From positions 242,987 through 306,986 of the forward strand of contig JAHEIH010000026.1 in assembly GCA_024639455.1 (NCBI GenBank): a stretch of 64,000 nt of DNA, given 5' to 3'. Position 1 is the stretch's first letter. Every line of letters begins with the position of its first letter. Shown here piece by piece: positions 46,962 through 57,396 of the stretch. The translations under genes were made by a program, and so were the position numbers. The notes beneath the pieces are model-generated. The model was given only the letters and a program-made list of their open reading frames with translations, was not told the DNA's origin and searched no databases. This DNA comes from Cellvibrionales bacterium. Lineage in GTDB: Bacteria; Pseudomonadota; Gammaproteobacteria; Pseudomonadales; JAHEIH01.

Positions 46962-48125
46962 TTAAAAATCACTGCTAAATACTTCTGCATAGGCTTCTTT
47001 GAGCATTTCCTTATTATTTTTAAGCTTCTTGCCACTCGATCGCTTCAAGAAATCTTTGTCAGGGTTTTCATTAATATTCTGAGAGATCTCGTTTAATAAT
47101 GAATAAATTGATTGTGTTAGGTAATAATCATGATCGATTTTTTTATCGGCAGATATAACGCCACAACTTTCCTTTGTTCGTACAAATGTTCCTTCAAATA
47201 CTTTATCCATTAACCCATCAGCGAATATCTTTAAAGATACAGCGTGACAAACAGTTTGCTGTTTCCTGTTTACTTTCACTATGGGTTTGAGGTTATTAAT
47301 TTCGATACCAATGTTAAATGCTACTTCAGATGGAAGTTTTATCGTCCGAGCTGCATTAGCAAAGGTAGCTGAAAATTCTTGGGTGGCTGAATCATTATTT
47401 AGACTTGGGACAAATGGGCCCTCAGTATTTTTTACAAGATAGGCTTCGGCTTGTTTTTTTATACTTTCTTTCCAGGCTTTCAAGTTTATGTTTTTAAGGC
47501 CATCACTAGCCGCTGACGACACATCAATTGTAGCCATTCGGATTAATTTATTTGAAAATGTGAAAGGAGTAACATTCTCAGACGCTTTAAACATTTGGCT
47601 GAACAAATTAGAACTTTCTAGGCTGCCATCTAGTAACTTTTTAAACGTTAAAAGAACGCTCTTCTCGTCTGCAGGTTCATTTAAGGTATCTGTGTATTGA
47701 ACTACAACAGGTCTTGAAGCAATAAATCGACCCGTTGAAAACTCAAAAAACATCATGGACGCGAAAACCCTGTATACATGTATGTAGCTTTCTTTATTCC
47801 CGGTCACATCTTTAACAATATTTAAAGACTCTCCTGAAATCATTGGTGTCATGATGACACCTTCAACAGCATTTCCAGAAATGAGATCTATGCTTACATC
47901 GAAGTTTTCACTTTTGAATGACTCTAGATAGTTTCGCGCCCAAATATCAATGTTACCGTTTTCGCAAATAGCGTTTTCGCCCTTGCAAAGAAATTTCGAT
48001 ATATTTGGATAAGCTGATTCTTTTTGATCCCATGAAGAAAACGATACCCCACCGTAATAAACTTTCGAAGCAAAGACGTTTTGTGTAACAAATATTAAAA
48101 TTATAAATGCAAAATATTTCATCAT
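46962..48125 (-). CDS. Exported protein of unknown function (cassette gene 1)
   Basis: 387 residues. Signal MMKYFAFIILIFVTQNVFAS, then KVYYGGVSFSSWDQKESAYP with a pair of cysteines (FLCKGENAICENG). The C-terminal half includes VCHAVSLKIFADGLMDKVFE and ESCGVISADKK, and the protein ends AYAEVFSSDF. No family recognised; the general beta/alpha pattern could be a distant CsgG/FlgT relative, but I cannot show it. It is the first gene of the operon; the next starts ten bases after its stop. Confidence 0.68.
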   Translation of the reverse strand: MMKYFAFIILIFVTQNVFASKVYYGGVSFSSWDQKESAYPNISKFLCKGENAICENGNIDIWARNYLESFKSENFDVSIDLISGNAVEGVIMTPMISGESLNIVKDVTGNKESYIHVYRVFASMMFFEFSTGRFIASRPVVVQYTDTLNEPADEKSVLLTFKKLLDGSLESSNLFSQMFKASENVTPFTFSNKLIRMATIDVSSAASDGLKNINLKAWKESIKKQAEAYLVKNTEGPFVPSLNNDSATQEFSATFANAARTIKLPSEVAFNIGIEINNLKPIVKVNRKQQTVCHAVSLKIFADGLMDKVFEGTFVRTKESCGVISADKKIDHDYYLTQSIYSLLNEISQNINENPDKDFLKRSSGKKLKNNKEMLKEAYAEVFSSDF

Positions 48126-48160
48126 TCTTATTTTTTTTGTTAAGTTTTGATAATCAAATT

Positions 48161-48166
48161 ATTATA
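48161..48166 (-). promoter_or_regulatory. Possible -10 of the cassette operon
   Basis: On the minus strand TATAAT lies 35 bases before the first gene's ATG in very AT-rich DNA. No good -35 is seen 17 bases upstream. Weak support, but it is the only upstream gap in the operon. Confidence 0.3.
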
Positions 48167-48216
48167 ATTCCAAGGGTTTTACGATAGTTCTTTAGTATTA
48201 GTTCCGTTGGATTTAC

Positions 48217-48249
48217 TAAGGCCTGAGATTTATAGACCCTTCGTATAGT
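48217..48249 (+). repeat. 33-base end motif, inverted copy b
   Basis: Begins TAAGGCCTGAGATT reading rightwards. It ends four bases before the second direct repeat starts at 48254. Together with copy a it forms an inverted pair around the cassette. Confidence 0.75.
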
Positions 48250-49012
48250 GAAAGTTGCTTGATTCTTGCATCCAAGGATTGGTCCGTGGCCCAGAAGACA
48301 GAAGCCTAGTTTCAATCCATTCACCGCCGTGACGAATATTTTCAAAATGTAACCAAGCCCATAACTCATTCTCAGTCATGCCGGCACGTTGTTCATCATG
48401 CATCCTCTGTATGCCTCGCTCACATACAGCAATCGTCCAACGAATCATGGCAAGCTCGTCGTCCGATTTTACCTTGCGAGCTTCCTCCATCAGGCTGTGT
48501 CCTTCGAGCACAGTGATTCCGAGGTTTTGCAGCAGTTGCAGCCCTTCTAGATCCGCTTTATCAACCGCTAGACGACGTTCGTTGCCCGCAAATTTTTTAA
48601 ACGTAGTCGCAATATCATTAGCCCAATCGAGCGCTTTTTCAGATATACGGCTGCCCGCGCCAAAATAGCTATAGTTAATGGCATCACGAATTTCATCAAT
48701 TTGCTGATTGCCTTCGTGCAGATGCTCACAATTGTGGAATTCCCATAAAATAACAGGACCTTCAGCAAAAACCATTAGATATCGTGCGTGGTTATGCATC
48801 GTCCAAACCTGCATATTTGAACTATCTGATGCATAGCGAATATTGACAGGGTCATAGAGCAGAACAGCGGCACAGTTATTTTTTATCAACTGTTGGCGTA
48901 CTCGCATCAGACGATATTGACAGCCTCTTTGGTGCACTTCAGGAGAAATTGGGTTCTTTAGTGGCGTATCTTTCGCCGTACTGTTCAAATATGTTTTTTT
49001 GTCTGACAGCAT
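48230..49012 (-). pseudogene. Truncated dddP-like copy
   Basis: The first 253 codons match the complete gene at 40808-42055, then the frame runs into unrelated DNA at 48254 and stops after seven further codons (FHYTKGL). All metal-binding residues and the catalytic Asp of the C-terminal catalytic domain are missing, so it should be inactive. Identity wherever compared suggests a recent event or an assembly artefact. Confidence 0.9.
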
Positions 49013-49281
49013 GACTCAGCTCTAAGCTTTTTATTGTATCGGGCTAGTGTAATGCAGAATGAATTTTTCAATCAATAGCATTACAGGCTTATCGTGGAGC
49101 CATCGCATGCGATGGCAAGAATTGTGTTGACATGCACAGGAAGCGTACTGCCAACGTTGTTATGCCCTGCGGGTGTAGATACCTTTTGCTTAAATTCGTC
49201 TGAGTAGCAGAATGATTTACCTCTTATGGTCCTAATAATATCTGTACCATAAAAAGTGTCTATCAATCTCAGGCCTTACCA
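48254..49281. repeat. 1,028-bp direct repeat, copy 2
   Basis: Copy of 41297-42324 in the same direction. The gap 49013-49577 right of the truncated gene holds, in order, the rest of this repeat, an IS3 remnant, about 80 bases with a small hairpin (ACCCACC/GGTGGGT type, about 49475-49494) and a pair of 14-base repeats. I see no gene in it. Confidence 0.95.
49246..49278 (-). repeat. 33-base end motif, copy c
   Basis: The same motif as at 42289-42321, carried in the second direct repeat. It lies next to the cut edge of the IS3 remnant. Confidence 0.75.
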
Positions 49282-49420
49282 GAGACACCTTGTTCATTTT
49301 GTTTCAATATAGCCATGATTTGGCTATCGCTGTAGCTTGACTTTCTCATAGAAAACTCCTTTCGTTCATTTTAGTGGAATTTTCTACTCAAAACCTCTCC
49401 GAATATTCGGGGGGATTACA
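49281..49420 (-). mobile_element. IS3-family remnant: start of transposase OrfA and one end
   Basis: Reading leftwards from 49349 the frame gives MRKSSYSDSQIMAILKQNEQ and GVS, the start of an IS3-family OrfA, with AAAGGAG before it. It breaks off after 23 codons, exactly where the 1,028-bp repeat begins. The outer end is probably at 49420, where the minus strand starts TGTAATCC, with the TG expected of IS3 ends. The rest of the element is missing. Confidence 0.82.
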
Positions 49421-49500
49421 CCGCCACTTTGAATATTTCAACAAGTATTTCACTCACCATTATACCCACCATTTGGTGGTGGGTGATACAGGATTGTTGT

Positions 49501-49566
49501 GGACGTTACTGGACGGTAATTTTTAAATTTCCTTTATTTATAAAGTATTAAAGGACGTTATTGGAC
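49501..49566 (+). repeat. Two 14-base direct repeats beside the yicC 3' end
   Basis: GGACGTTACTGGAC (49501-49514) and GGACGTTATTGGAC (49553-49566) differ at one base and are 52 bases apart, start to start. The second ends 11 bases from the yicC stop. They could be arms of an integration site; no second site or integrase is in the window. Confidence 0.5.
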
Positions 49567-49577
49567 TTTTATGGAGA

Positions 49578-50444
49578 TTACTCAATATTCTGGATCTGCT
49601 CGCGCATCTGCTCAATCAAGACTTTTAACTCAACCGCATTGCTGGTCGTGCTGGCCGCCTGTGATTTAGAGGAAAGCGTATTGGCTTCGCGGTTGAGTTC
49701 CTGCATCAAAAAATCTAAGCGGCGGCCGCAGTGGCCACCCTTTTTCAGTACCCGACGCACTTCGCTAACATGAGTGCGCAGGCGATCGAGTTCTTCATCG
49801 ACATCGGCACGCTGCAATAGGATCACCATTTCTTGCTCTACTCGCTCGCTGTCGAATTGTTCGCTCAACTCAGCAAGGCGGCTTTCTAGGCGTTGGCGTT
49901 GGTGGGTCATGATGTCGGGTAGAATCGTTTCTACATCGTCACAAATATCACTAATGGCGGCGAGGCGTTGCTCGATAAAACCAGCGAGTACTTCGCCTTC
50001 GCGGGCGCGTGCTGCTTTTAAGTCGGCAATGGCGTCGGCGGCGGCGGTTAGTGCGGTGGTTTGCAGAGCCTCTTCATCGGGTTTGGCCTCTTGGATCACC
50101 CCGGGCCAGCGTAGGATGTCGAGTGGATCGATGCTGCCGACAGCATCGTTGCCACGACTTAAGGTACTGGCGCTTTCAAGCAGTTGTTGAGCAAGGGTTT
50201 GATTGACGCTAATACCTTCCGACTGTTGTAGATTGGCTTGATAGCGCAGGGCAATTTCTACCTTGCCTCGACCGAGCTGTTGGCGAAGTTTTTCACGCAG
50301 AGGGCCTTCAATGGCGCGCAGTGCTTCTGACAATTTGAAATGCGGTTCCAAATAGCGACTGTTTACCGAGCGAATTTCACAGGTCACGCTGCCTTGGGGT
50401 GAATCGCTAGTTGCGCGTGCGAATGCCGTCATTGAAAAAATCAT
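49578..50444 (-). CDS. yicC: YicC family endoribonuclease-type protein
   Basis: 288 residues, the normal length. The start MIFSMTAFARATSDSPQG and EIRSVNSRYLEPHFKL, with the C-terminal GRRLDFLMQELNREANTLSS-type block (first part GRRLDFLMQELNREAN), define the family, recently linked to RNA cleavage in E. coli. In related genomes gmk follows yicC directly; here the accessory region begins after its stop. Confidence 0.94.
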   Translation of the reverse strand: MIFSMTAFARATSDSPQGSVTCEIRSVNSRYLEPHFKLSEALRAIEGPLREKLRQQLGRGKVEIALRYQANLQQSEGISVNQTLAQQLLESASTLSRGNDAVGSIDPLDILRWPGVIQEAKPDEEALQTTALTAAADAIADLKAARAREGEVLAGFIEQRLAAISDICDDVETILPDIMTHQRQRLESRLAELSEQFDSERVEQEMVILLQRADVDEELDRLRTHVSEVRRVLKKGGHCGRRLDFLMQELNREANTLSSKSQAASTTSNAVELKVLIEQMREQIQNIE

Positions 50445-50554
50445 GAGAGTGCCTTTGCCAATAAATGAGGGAAGGTTAGTTTAACTCAGGGAACTTGCGC
50501 TGAACACAAGCCTCGGTCGGTGGCATCGGGTATAATGGCGTAAATTTTGGAGAA

Positions 50555-51280
50555 ATGACTATGCAACGACCCAGTGGCCGACAGCCAGAGCAAAAACGCG
50601 ACATCCGCATTACCCGTCAATTTACTAAGCACGCCGAAGGTGCTGTGTTGGTGGAGTTTGGCGACACCAAGGTCATATGTACTGCGTCTGTATCCCCCGG
50701 GGTGCCCCGCTTTCTCAGGGGTAAGGGGCAGGGCTGGGTCACTGCCGAATACGGCATGTTGCCTCGTTCAACCGGTAGCCGTATGGATCGTGAAGCGGCG
50801 CGCGGTAAACAGGGTGGCCGCACGGTCGAAATTCAGCGTCTCATCGGTCGTTCGCTGCGAGCAGCAATTGATATGAATGCCTTGGGTGAAAACACCATCA
50901 ACCTCGACTGTGACGTGATTCAGGCCGATGGCGGTACGCGCACGGCGTCGATCACTGGTGCGTGCGTGGCGTTGGCAGATGCGATCAATTATATGCGCGA
51001 GCGTGGTATGGTGTCGGGTAACCCGTTAAAGGGTATGGTGGCAGCCATTTCAGTGGGTATTTACCAAGGCGTTGCGGTAAGCGATTTAGACTACGCCGAG
51101 GACTCTAAAGCCGAAACCGACATGAACGTGATCATGACCGAGGCCGGTGGCTTCATTGAGGTGCAAGGTACCGCCGAAGGCGAGCCCTACAGCGAAGCTG
51201 AGTTGAACGCGATGCTATCATTGGCTAAGCAGAGCATTGCTGAAATCGTCGAAATACAAAAAGCGGCCCTAGCAAACTAG
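50555..51280 (+). CDS. rph: Ribonuclease PH
   Basis: A phosphorolytic 3'-5' exoribonuclease that trims tRNA ends. 241 residues. [20 protein letters not shown] at the start, [20 protein letters not shown], and [20 protein letters not shown] are diagnostic. The ATG at 50555 is two codons before another ATG at 50561; either could serve. Its last codons hold a terminator for the opposite gene. It is divergent from yicC, as in pseudomonads. Confidence 0.95.
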   Translation: MTMQRPSGRQPEQKRDIRITRQFTKHAEGAVLVEFGDTKVICTASVSPGVPRFLRGKGQGWVTAEYGMLPRSTGSRMDREAARGKQGGRTVEIQRLIGRSLRAAIDMNALGENTINLDCDVIQADGGTRTASITGACVALADAINYMRERGMVSGNPLKGMVAAISVGIYQGVAVSDLDYAEDSKAETDMNVIMTEAGGFIEVQGTAEGEPYSEAELNAMLSLAKQSIAEIVEIQKAALAN

Positions 51281-51286
51281 GGCCGC
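51258..51286 (-). terminator. Terminator of the crc-like gene, inside the end of rph
   Basis: GCGGCCCTAG and CTAGGGCCGC form a perfect 10-bp stem with a four-base loop. Only on the minus strand is it followed by T's (opposite 51258-51262), so it ends transcription of the crc-like gene just after its stop, and it overlaps the last codons and the stop of rph. Confidence 0.82.
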
Positions 51287-51290
51287 CCGA

Positions 51291-52064
51291 TTAAAGTTCG
51301 ACGTCGTAATCGATAATCACCGGCGCGTGGCGTGAGAACACGCGGTCGGTGTAGATGCTGACGCGGGTAATCTTATCGCGTAAATCCGCTGACACGATTT
51401 GCGTATCAATACGCCAACCGTTGTTGTCTCGGCTGTCATCATCGGGCCAGAACGTGAACTGGTCGGGGTCGTAATTTAACTCACGGAAAGAGTCTAAATA
51501 CTCGCCTCCGCCCATGATTTCATCCAACCAGTCGCGCTCGTGGTTTAAGAACCCTGGGGTGGTATTTTCATGGCGGCTGGGGTGCTGCACGTCGATATCG
51601 GCGTGAGCTACATTGAAATTGCCACAGAAAATATAGTTGCGACGCTTTTTGCTGATCTTGTCTAGGTGGGGCAGCAAGTAGCGATAAAACTGGTTTTTCT
51701 TTGAAATACCGGCGTCGTCGTCATCGCTCGCGTAGGGAGCGAGCAAGCTGCCGATGCTGATGTTGTCAAAGTCAGCCTGCACATAGCGGCCTTCCATATC
51801 CATATCACCCATGGCCATGCCGGTCATGATGGCTTTAGGTAATTGGCGGGTATAAATAGCGACGCCGTTACTTTTCTTTTCGACCGCGTCGAAAAAGTAG
51901 GCGTTGTATTCGGACGGAAAGTAGACGTTGTCGTGCAAGTCGTACTCTTGTGCGCGCAAATCTTGAATCGCGATAATGTCAGCGTCCTGCTGCAAAACCC
52001 ATTCGAAAAAGCCAGCTGCTGCAGCTTGTTCGATTCCCTCGGCGCAAAAATTTATGACTCGCAT
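51291..52064 (-). CDS. crc: Crc-like protein (ExoIII fold, nuclease residues replaced)
   Basis: 257 residues with the exonuclease III fold and close in length and sequence to Crc, the Pseudomonas cofactor of Hfq in carbon catabolite repression. Nuclease positions are altered: the catalytic Glu is Asp35 (AIQDLRA), GDFN is GNFN at 148-151, and SDH is SRH at 244-246. Crc also lacks these. Gene context between rph and pyrE is that of crc. A weak nuclease cannot be ruled out. Confidence 0.85.
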   Translation of the reverse strand: MRVINFCAEGIEQAAAAGFFEWVLQQDADIIAIQDLRAQEYDLHDNVYFPSEYNAYFFDAVEKKSNGVAIYTRQLPKAIMTGMAMGDMDMEGRYVQADFDNISIGSLLAPYASDDDDAGISKKNQFYRYLLPHLDKISKKRRNYIFCGNFNVAHADIDVQHPSRHENTTPGFLNHERDWLDEIMGGGEYLDSFRELNYDPDQFTFWPDDDSRDNNGWRIDTQIVSADLRDKITRVSIYTDRVFSRHAPVIIDYDVEL

Positions 52065-52245
52065 CTGGTTTACTCTAGTTAACTCGTTAATATGATAACG
52101 AATTTCATCGGGATTTAGTTCACATAATTCGATAAAATTGGGTTTATTAATAGAAATTAAAGCCCCATCCGTTAAAAAAACCTCAATATAGAGGAAAAAT
52201 AGCGGCTAGCGTTTACACTTTAGTACTGAAATCAAGGGAAGCACT

Positions 52246-52887
52246 GTGCAAGATTACAAAAAAGCGTTTATTCAATTGGCCTTAGACAACGGCGTTCTGA
52301 ATTTTGGGGAATTCACCCTTAAATCAGGTCGTGTTAGCCCTTACTTTTTTAATGCTGGGCGTTTCCGCAGTGGTGCAGCGTTGGCAGCGCTGGGTCGTTG
52401 CTATGCGGCGGCGATTGAAAATGCCAATCTAAAGTACGATGTGATCTTTGGTCCAGCCTACAAAGGTATTCCCTTGGCGGCGACAACCAGCGTCGCCTTG
52501 GCTAATGATTACCAGCGTGACATGCCCTTTGCGTTTAACCGCAAAGAAGTCAAAACCCACGGTGAAGGCGGTACCATTGTGGGTGCCGAGTTAGAGGGGC
52601 GAATTCTCATCATCGATGATGTGATCACCGCGGGTACCGCCGTGCGTGAAGTGATGGACATCATCAATGCTGCCGGCGCGGCGCCTGCGGCGGTGGTCAT
52701 TGGCCTCAATCGTCTGGAGCGAGGTACCGGCGACGAGTCTGCCATCCAGCAAGTAGAGCGCGACTATGGTATCCCTGTGGTGAGTATCATCGATCTACAT
52801 GACATTATTAGCTTTATCGCCGAGCGCGATGATTTGCAGCAGTACATTCCTGCAATCAACGCGTATCGGGAGCAATACGGAGTGTAA
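52246..52887 (+). CDS. pyrE: Orotate phosphoribosyltransferase
   Basis: Converts orotate and PRPP to orotidine monophosphate in pyrimidine synthesis. 213 residues with a GTG start after [35 protein letters not shown], and the PRPP loop [18 protein letters not shown] are all present. The 180 bases upstream hold no visible gene. Confidence 0.96.
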   Translation: MQDYKKAFIQLALDNGVLNFGEFTLKSGRVSPYFFNAGRFRSGAALAALGRCYAAAIENANLKYDVIFGPAYKGIPLAATTSVALANDYQRDMPFAFNRKEVKTHGEGGTIVGAELEGRILIIDDVITAGTAVREVMDIINAAGAAPAAVVIGLNRLERGTGDESAIQQVERDYGIPVVSIIDLHDIISFIAERDDLQQYIPAINAYREQYGV

Positions 52888-52890
52888 GCT

Positions 52891-53511
52891 ATGCGCTCAG
52901 TAACACAACGATTCGTGCTGCTACTGGGCTTGCTTAGTGCGATGTCGGTGTTGGCCGACAATAGCAAATTTTATCGTTACTACGACGCCAACGGACGAGT
53001 GGTGATCGACGATAATATTCCCCCCCACATGGTCGAGCGGGGCTACGAAATTCTTGATGTATATGGCCGGGTTATCGAGGTTGTTACCGGATTGGGAACC
53101 CCTGACCAACAGCGACTTCGCCGCGAACAAGTGGAGCAAGAAAATTACGACCGTGCGCTGCTGCGTCGATACTCTTCGGCGTTCGATGTCGAAGCAGCCC
53201 GCGACCGCTATCTGCGAGAATTATCCATCCGTATCGATACCCTAGACGCGAGTCTTAGTGGAGCCCGCGAACAGTTATCCGAGACGGATTCCACGCTGCA
53301 GAAACTGTCTCCGCAAGACGAGCAGCGACCACTCTATGAAAAAAATGAGCAATTGCTCAGAGTTGAAATCAAAGAAGTTGAGCAGCAGTTGGTGGAGCGT
53401 AAGCAAGAGCTTGCAGCGAGCCAAGTGCGCTTTGCCAAAGAGCTGGCGCGTCTCAAAGAATTGAAGGCTGCCGAGACAGCCCGCCGCGGCCTAGGCGAAG
53501 ACCGCCGCTGA
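52891..53511 (+). CDS. DUF4124-like exported protein with coiled coil
   Basis: 206 residues. A signal (FVLLLGLLSAMSVLADN) is followed by a short DUF4124-like motif (YRYYDANGRVVIDDNIPPHM) and then a long charged helical part (residues about 90-200, rich in Glu, Gln, Arg and Leu) likely to form a coiled coil. It starts three bases after pyrE. Function unknown. Its 3' end overlaps slmA on the other strand by 21 bases. Confidence 0.78.
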   Translation: MRSVTQRFVLLLGLLSAMSVLADNSKFYRYYDANGRVVIDDNIPPHMVERGYEILDVYGRVIEVVTGLGTPDQQRLRREQVEQENYDRALLRRYSSAFDVEAARDRYLRELSIRIDTLDASLSGAREQLSETDSTLQKLSPQDEQRPLYEKNEQLLRVEIKEVEQQLVERKQELAASQVRFAKELARLKELKAAETARRGLGEDRR

Positions 53512-54081
53512 AATCATGGCCCACTGTTGGGCCCAGTTTTCGGTGGGGCTTCGCTTGAATTCGCTACGTGAAAACTGGCAAATACGGCCAGTCGCGTGCA
53601 CCACCATAAAGTTGGCTGCGATACTCGTCGGCACGCTCGTCCGCAAACCTTCACTCACTTCTGCTTCGCGCAACAACTGCTTGATTTGAGTTTCAATCCG
53701 CTCATGAAATTGCAAGATACGACCACTCAAGCGCTCGGTATCACCGATCAGCGCTTCGCCACCGATAATGCGCGATAAGCCAGGGTTGCGTTCGGCAAAG
53801 GCCAATACCAATGCGATAATTTTTTCACAGCGAGCGGCAGCGCTCTCCTCGCTTTTTACGATGGTGTTAATGCGGGTGAAGATGGCGTGCTCGATAAATT
53901 CGATCAGCCCTTCAAACATTTTAGTCTTGCTGGGGAAGTGGCGGTAAAGCGCAGCTTCAGAAACACCGACTGTTTTGGCCAAATTGGCGGTGGTAATTTT
54001 GCTGGCCTGGCCGGTCTCAAGCATGTGCGCGAGTGCTTGCAAGATTTGGTCGCGACGAGAAATTTTGGTCTCTTGAGTCAT
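53491..54081 (-). CDS. slmA: Nucleoid occlusion factor SlmA
   Basis: A TetR-type protein that blocks FtsZ ring assembly over the chromosome. 196 residues. The helix-turn-helix is ITTANLAKTVGVSEAALYRHF followed by PSKTKMFEGLIEFIE; the ligand-type domain is all-helical. Position next to argB and coaBC is what is found in Vibrio and pseudomonads. Confidence 0.92.
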   Translation of the reverse strand: MTQETKISRRDQILQALAHMLETGQASKITTANLAKTVGVSEAALYRHFPSKTKMFEGLIEFIEHAIFTRINTIVKSEESAAARCEKIIALVLAFAERNPGLSRIIGGEALIGDTERLSGRILQFHERIETQIKQLLREAEVSEGLRTSVPTSIAANFMVVHATGRICQFSRSEFKRSPTENWAQQWAMISAAVFA

Positions 54082-54093
54082 GGTCTTCTCTTA

Positions 54094-56198
<2,105 letters not shown>

Positions 56199-56275
56199 AA
56201 GTACTCACTATCGATAAGCGCACATTATTACAGGTATCCAATGAACTTCACAGTCTCATTGTAAGGAGTCTGACA

Positions 56276-56950
56276 ATGGCGATTAAAACATGGCCCAGTG
56301 GCGAGCGGCCGAGAGAAAAACTTCTCAGTCAGGGCGCCGCGTCCCTGTCAGATGCTGAATTGCTGGCGCTCTTCATCGGGTGTGGGCCGAGAGGTAAGTC
56401 GGCGCTAGATGTGGCGCGCGAGGCCTTGGGGCATTTTAGCGGACTGCGGGCGATGTTGGGGGCAAGCCGCGAACATTTTTGCCAGCAGCCAGGTTTGGGC
56501 GAGGTGAAGTATTGCCTATTACAGGCGGCGTTAGAAATTTCTAGGCGCTATCTGCAGGAAACTCTGCAGCGAGATACCGTGTTTGATAGCCCGCGGGCGA
56601 CGCGCGATTTTCTCGTCATGCGGCTGCGGCATCAGCCCCGCGAGGTCTTCGTTGGTTTATTTCTCACCGCGCAGCACGCACTGATTAGGTATGAAGAGCT
56701 TTTCTACGGCAGCATTAGCATGGCTTCGGTATACCCACGTGAAGTGGTGCGCCGAGCGCTAGAGCTGGGGGCGGCGGCGATAATTGTGGCGCATAACCAC
56801 CCGTCGGGGGTGGCCGAACCCAGCCGGGCCGACGAACGCATCACCCAGCAGCTTAGAGAAGCGCTCGATTTAATGGATATACGGCTACTTGATCACTGTG
56901 TGGTGGGCGACGCAGAAGTAGTGTCATTGGCGGAGCGCGGCTTGCTTTAA
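56276..56950 (+). CDS. radC: RadC / JAB-domain protein
   Basis: 224 residues. The N-terminal helix-hairpin-helix (WPSGERPREKLLSQGAASL, LSDAELLALFIGCG) and the C-terminal JAB metal motif (VAHNHPSGVAEPSRAD) are complete. The family was once linked to DNA repair but its role is uncertain. It lies between coaBC and rpmB, the conserved position. Confidence 0.92.
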   Translation: MAIKTWPSGERPREKLLSQGAASLSDAELLALFIGCGPRGKSALDVAREALGHFSGLRAMLGASREHFCQQPGLGEVKYCLLQAALEISRRYLQETLQRDTVFDSPRATRDFLVMRLRHQPREVFVGLFLTAQHALIRYEELFYGSISMASVYPREVVRRALELGAAAIIVAHNHPSGVAEPSRADERITQQLREALDLMDIRLLDHCVVGDAEVVSLAERGLL

Positions 56951-56996
56951 TCGCGGCACGGCCAAGGAGATTATTTGTATTTTTATGCGAATAAAG

Positions 56997-57025
56997 TTGA
57001 GATTGCCGATAAGTTCTGGTATAAA
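56997..57025 (+). promoter_or_regulatory. Sigma-70 promoter of rpmBG
   Basis: TTGAGA (56997-57002) and TATAAA (57020-57025) are 17 bases apart, leaving a leader of about 100 bases before rpmB. A good match to consensus in the only gap between radC and the ribosomal genes. Confidence 0.65.
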
Positions 57026-57132
57026 GTCGCGCTCTTTTCGTTAGTCTCGTGATTTGTATTGCTTAACACGGGTCTATGCAAGGTTTTTTAGTGTTTTCAG
57101 ATACCCACTGAGTGTGGGAAAGGCGAGTAGTC

Positions 57133-57369
57133 ATGTCTAAAGTATGTCAGGTTACCGGTAAGCGTCCTGTAACCGGGAACAACGTTTCTCACGCGAAGAA
57201 CAGAACCAAGCGTCGTTTTTTGCCCAATCTGCACACTCACCGTTTTTGGGTAGAGGCAGAGAAGCGTTTCGTTAAATTGCGTGTATCTTCTAAAGGTATG
57301 CGTATCATTGATAAAGTCGGTATCGAGCAAGTGTTGTCAGACATGCGCGCTCGCGGCGAAAAATTCTAA
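57133..57369 (+). CDS. rpmB: 50S ribosomal protein L28
   Basis: 78 residues from ATG 57133 ([20 protein letters not shown]). [20 protein letters not shown] is typical. A GTG further upstream would add unneeded residues. L33 follows after 27 bases. Confidence 0.96.
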   Translation: MSKVCQVTGKRPVTGNNVSHAKNRTKRRFLPNLHTHRFWVEAEKRFVKLRVSSKGMRIIDKVGIEQVLSDMRARGEKF

Positions 57370-57396
57370 GCTTCGGCTGAATAAGGAGATTGTGTC

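Noticed and set aside
43562-48125. Curli or flagellar T-ring operon
   Set aside because: CsgG/FlgT-like parts are present but no CsgA/B/E/F or flagellar genes, and the CsgG-like protein lacks the lipobox that curli CsgG needs.
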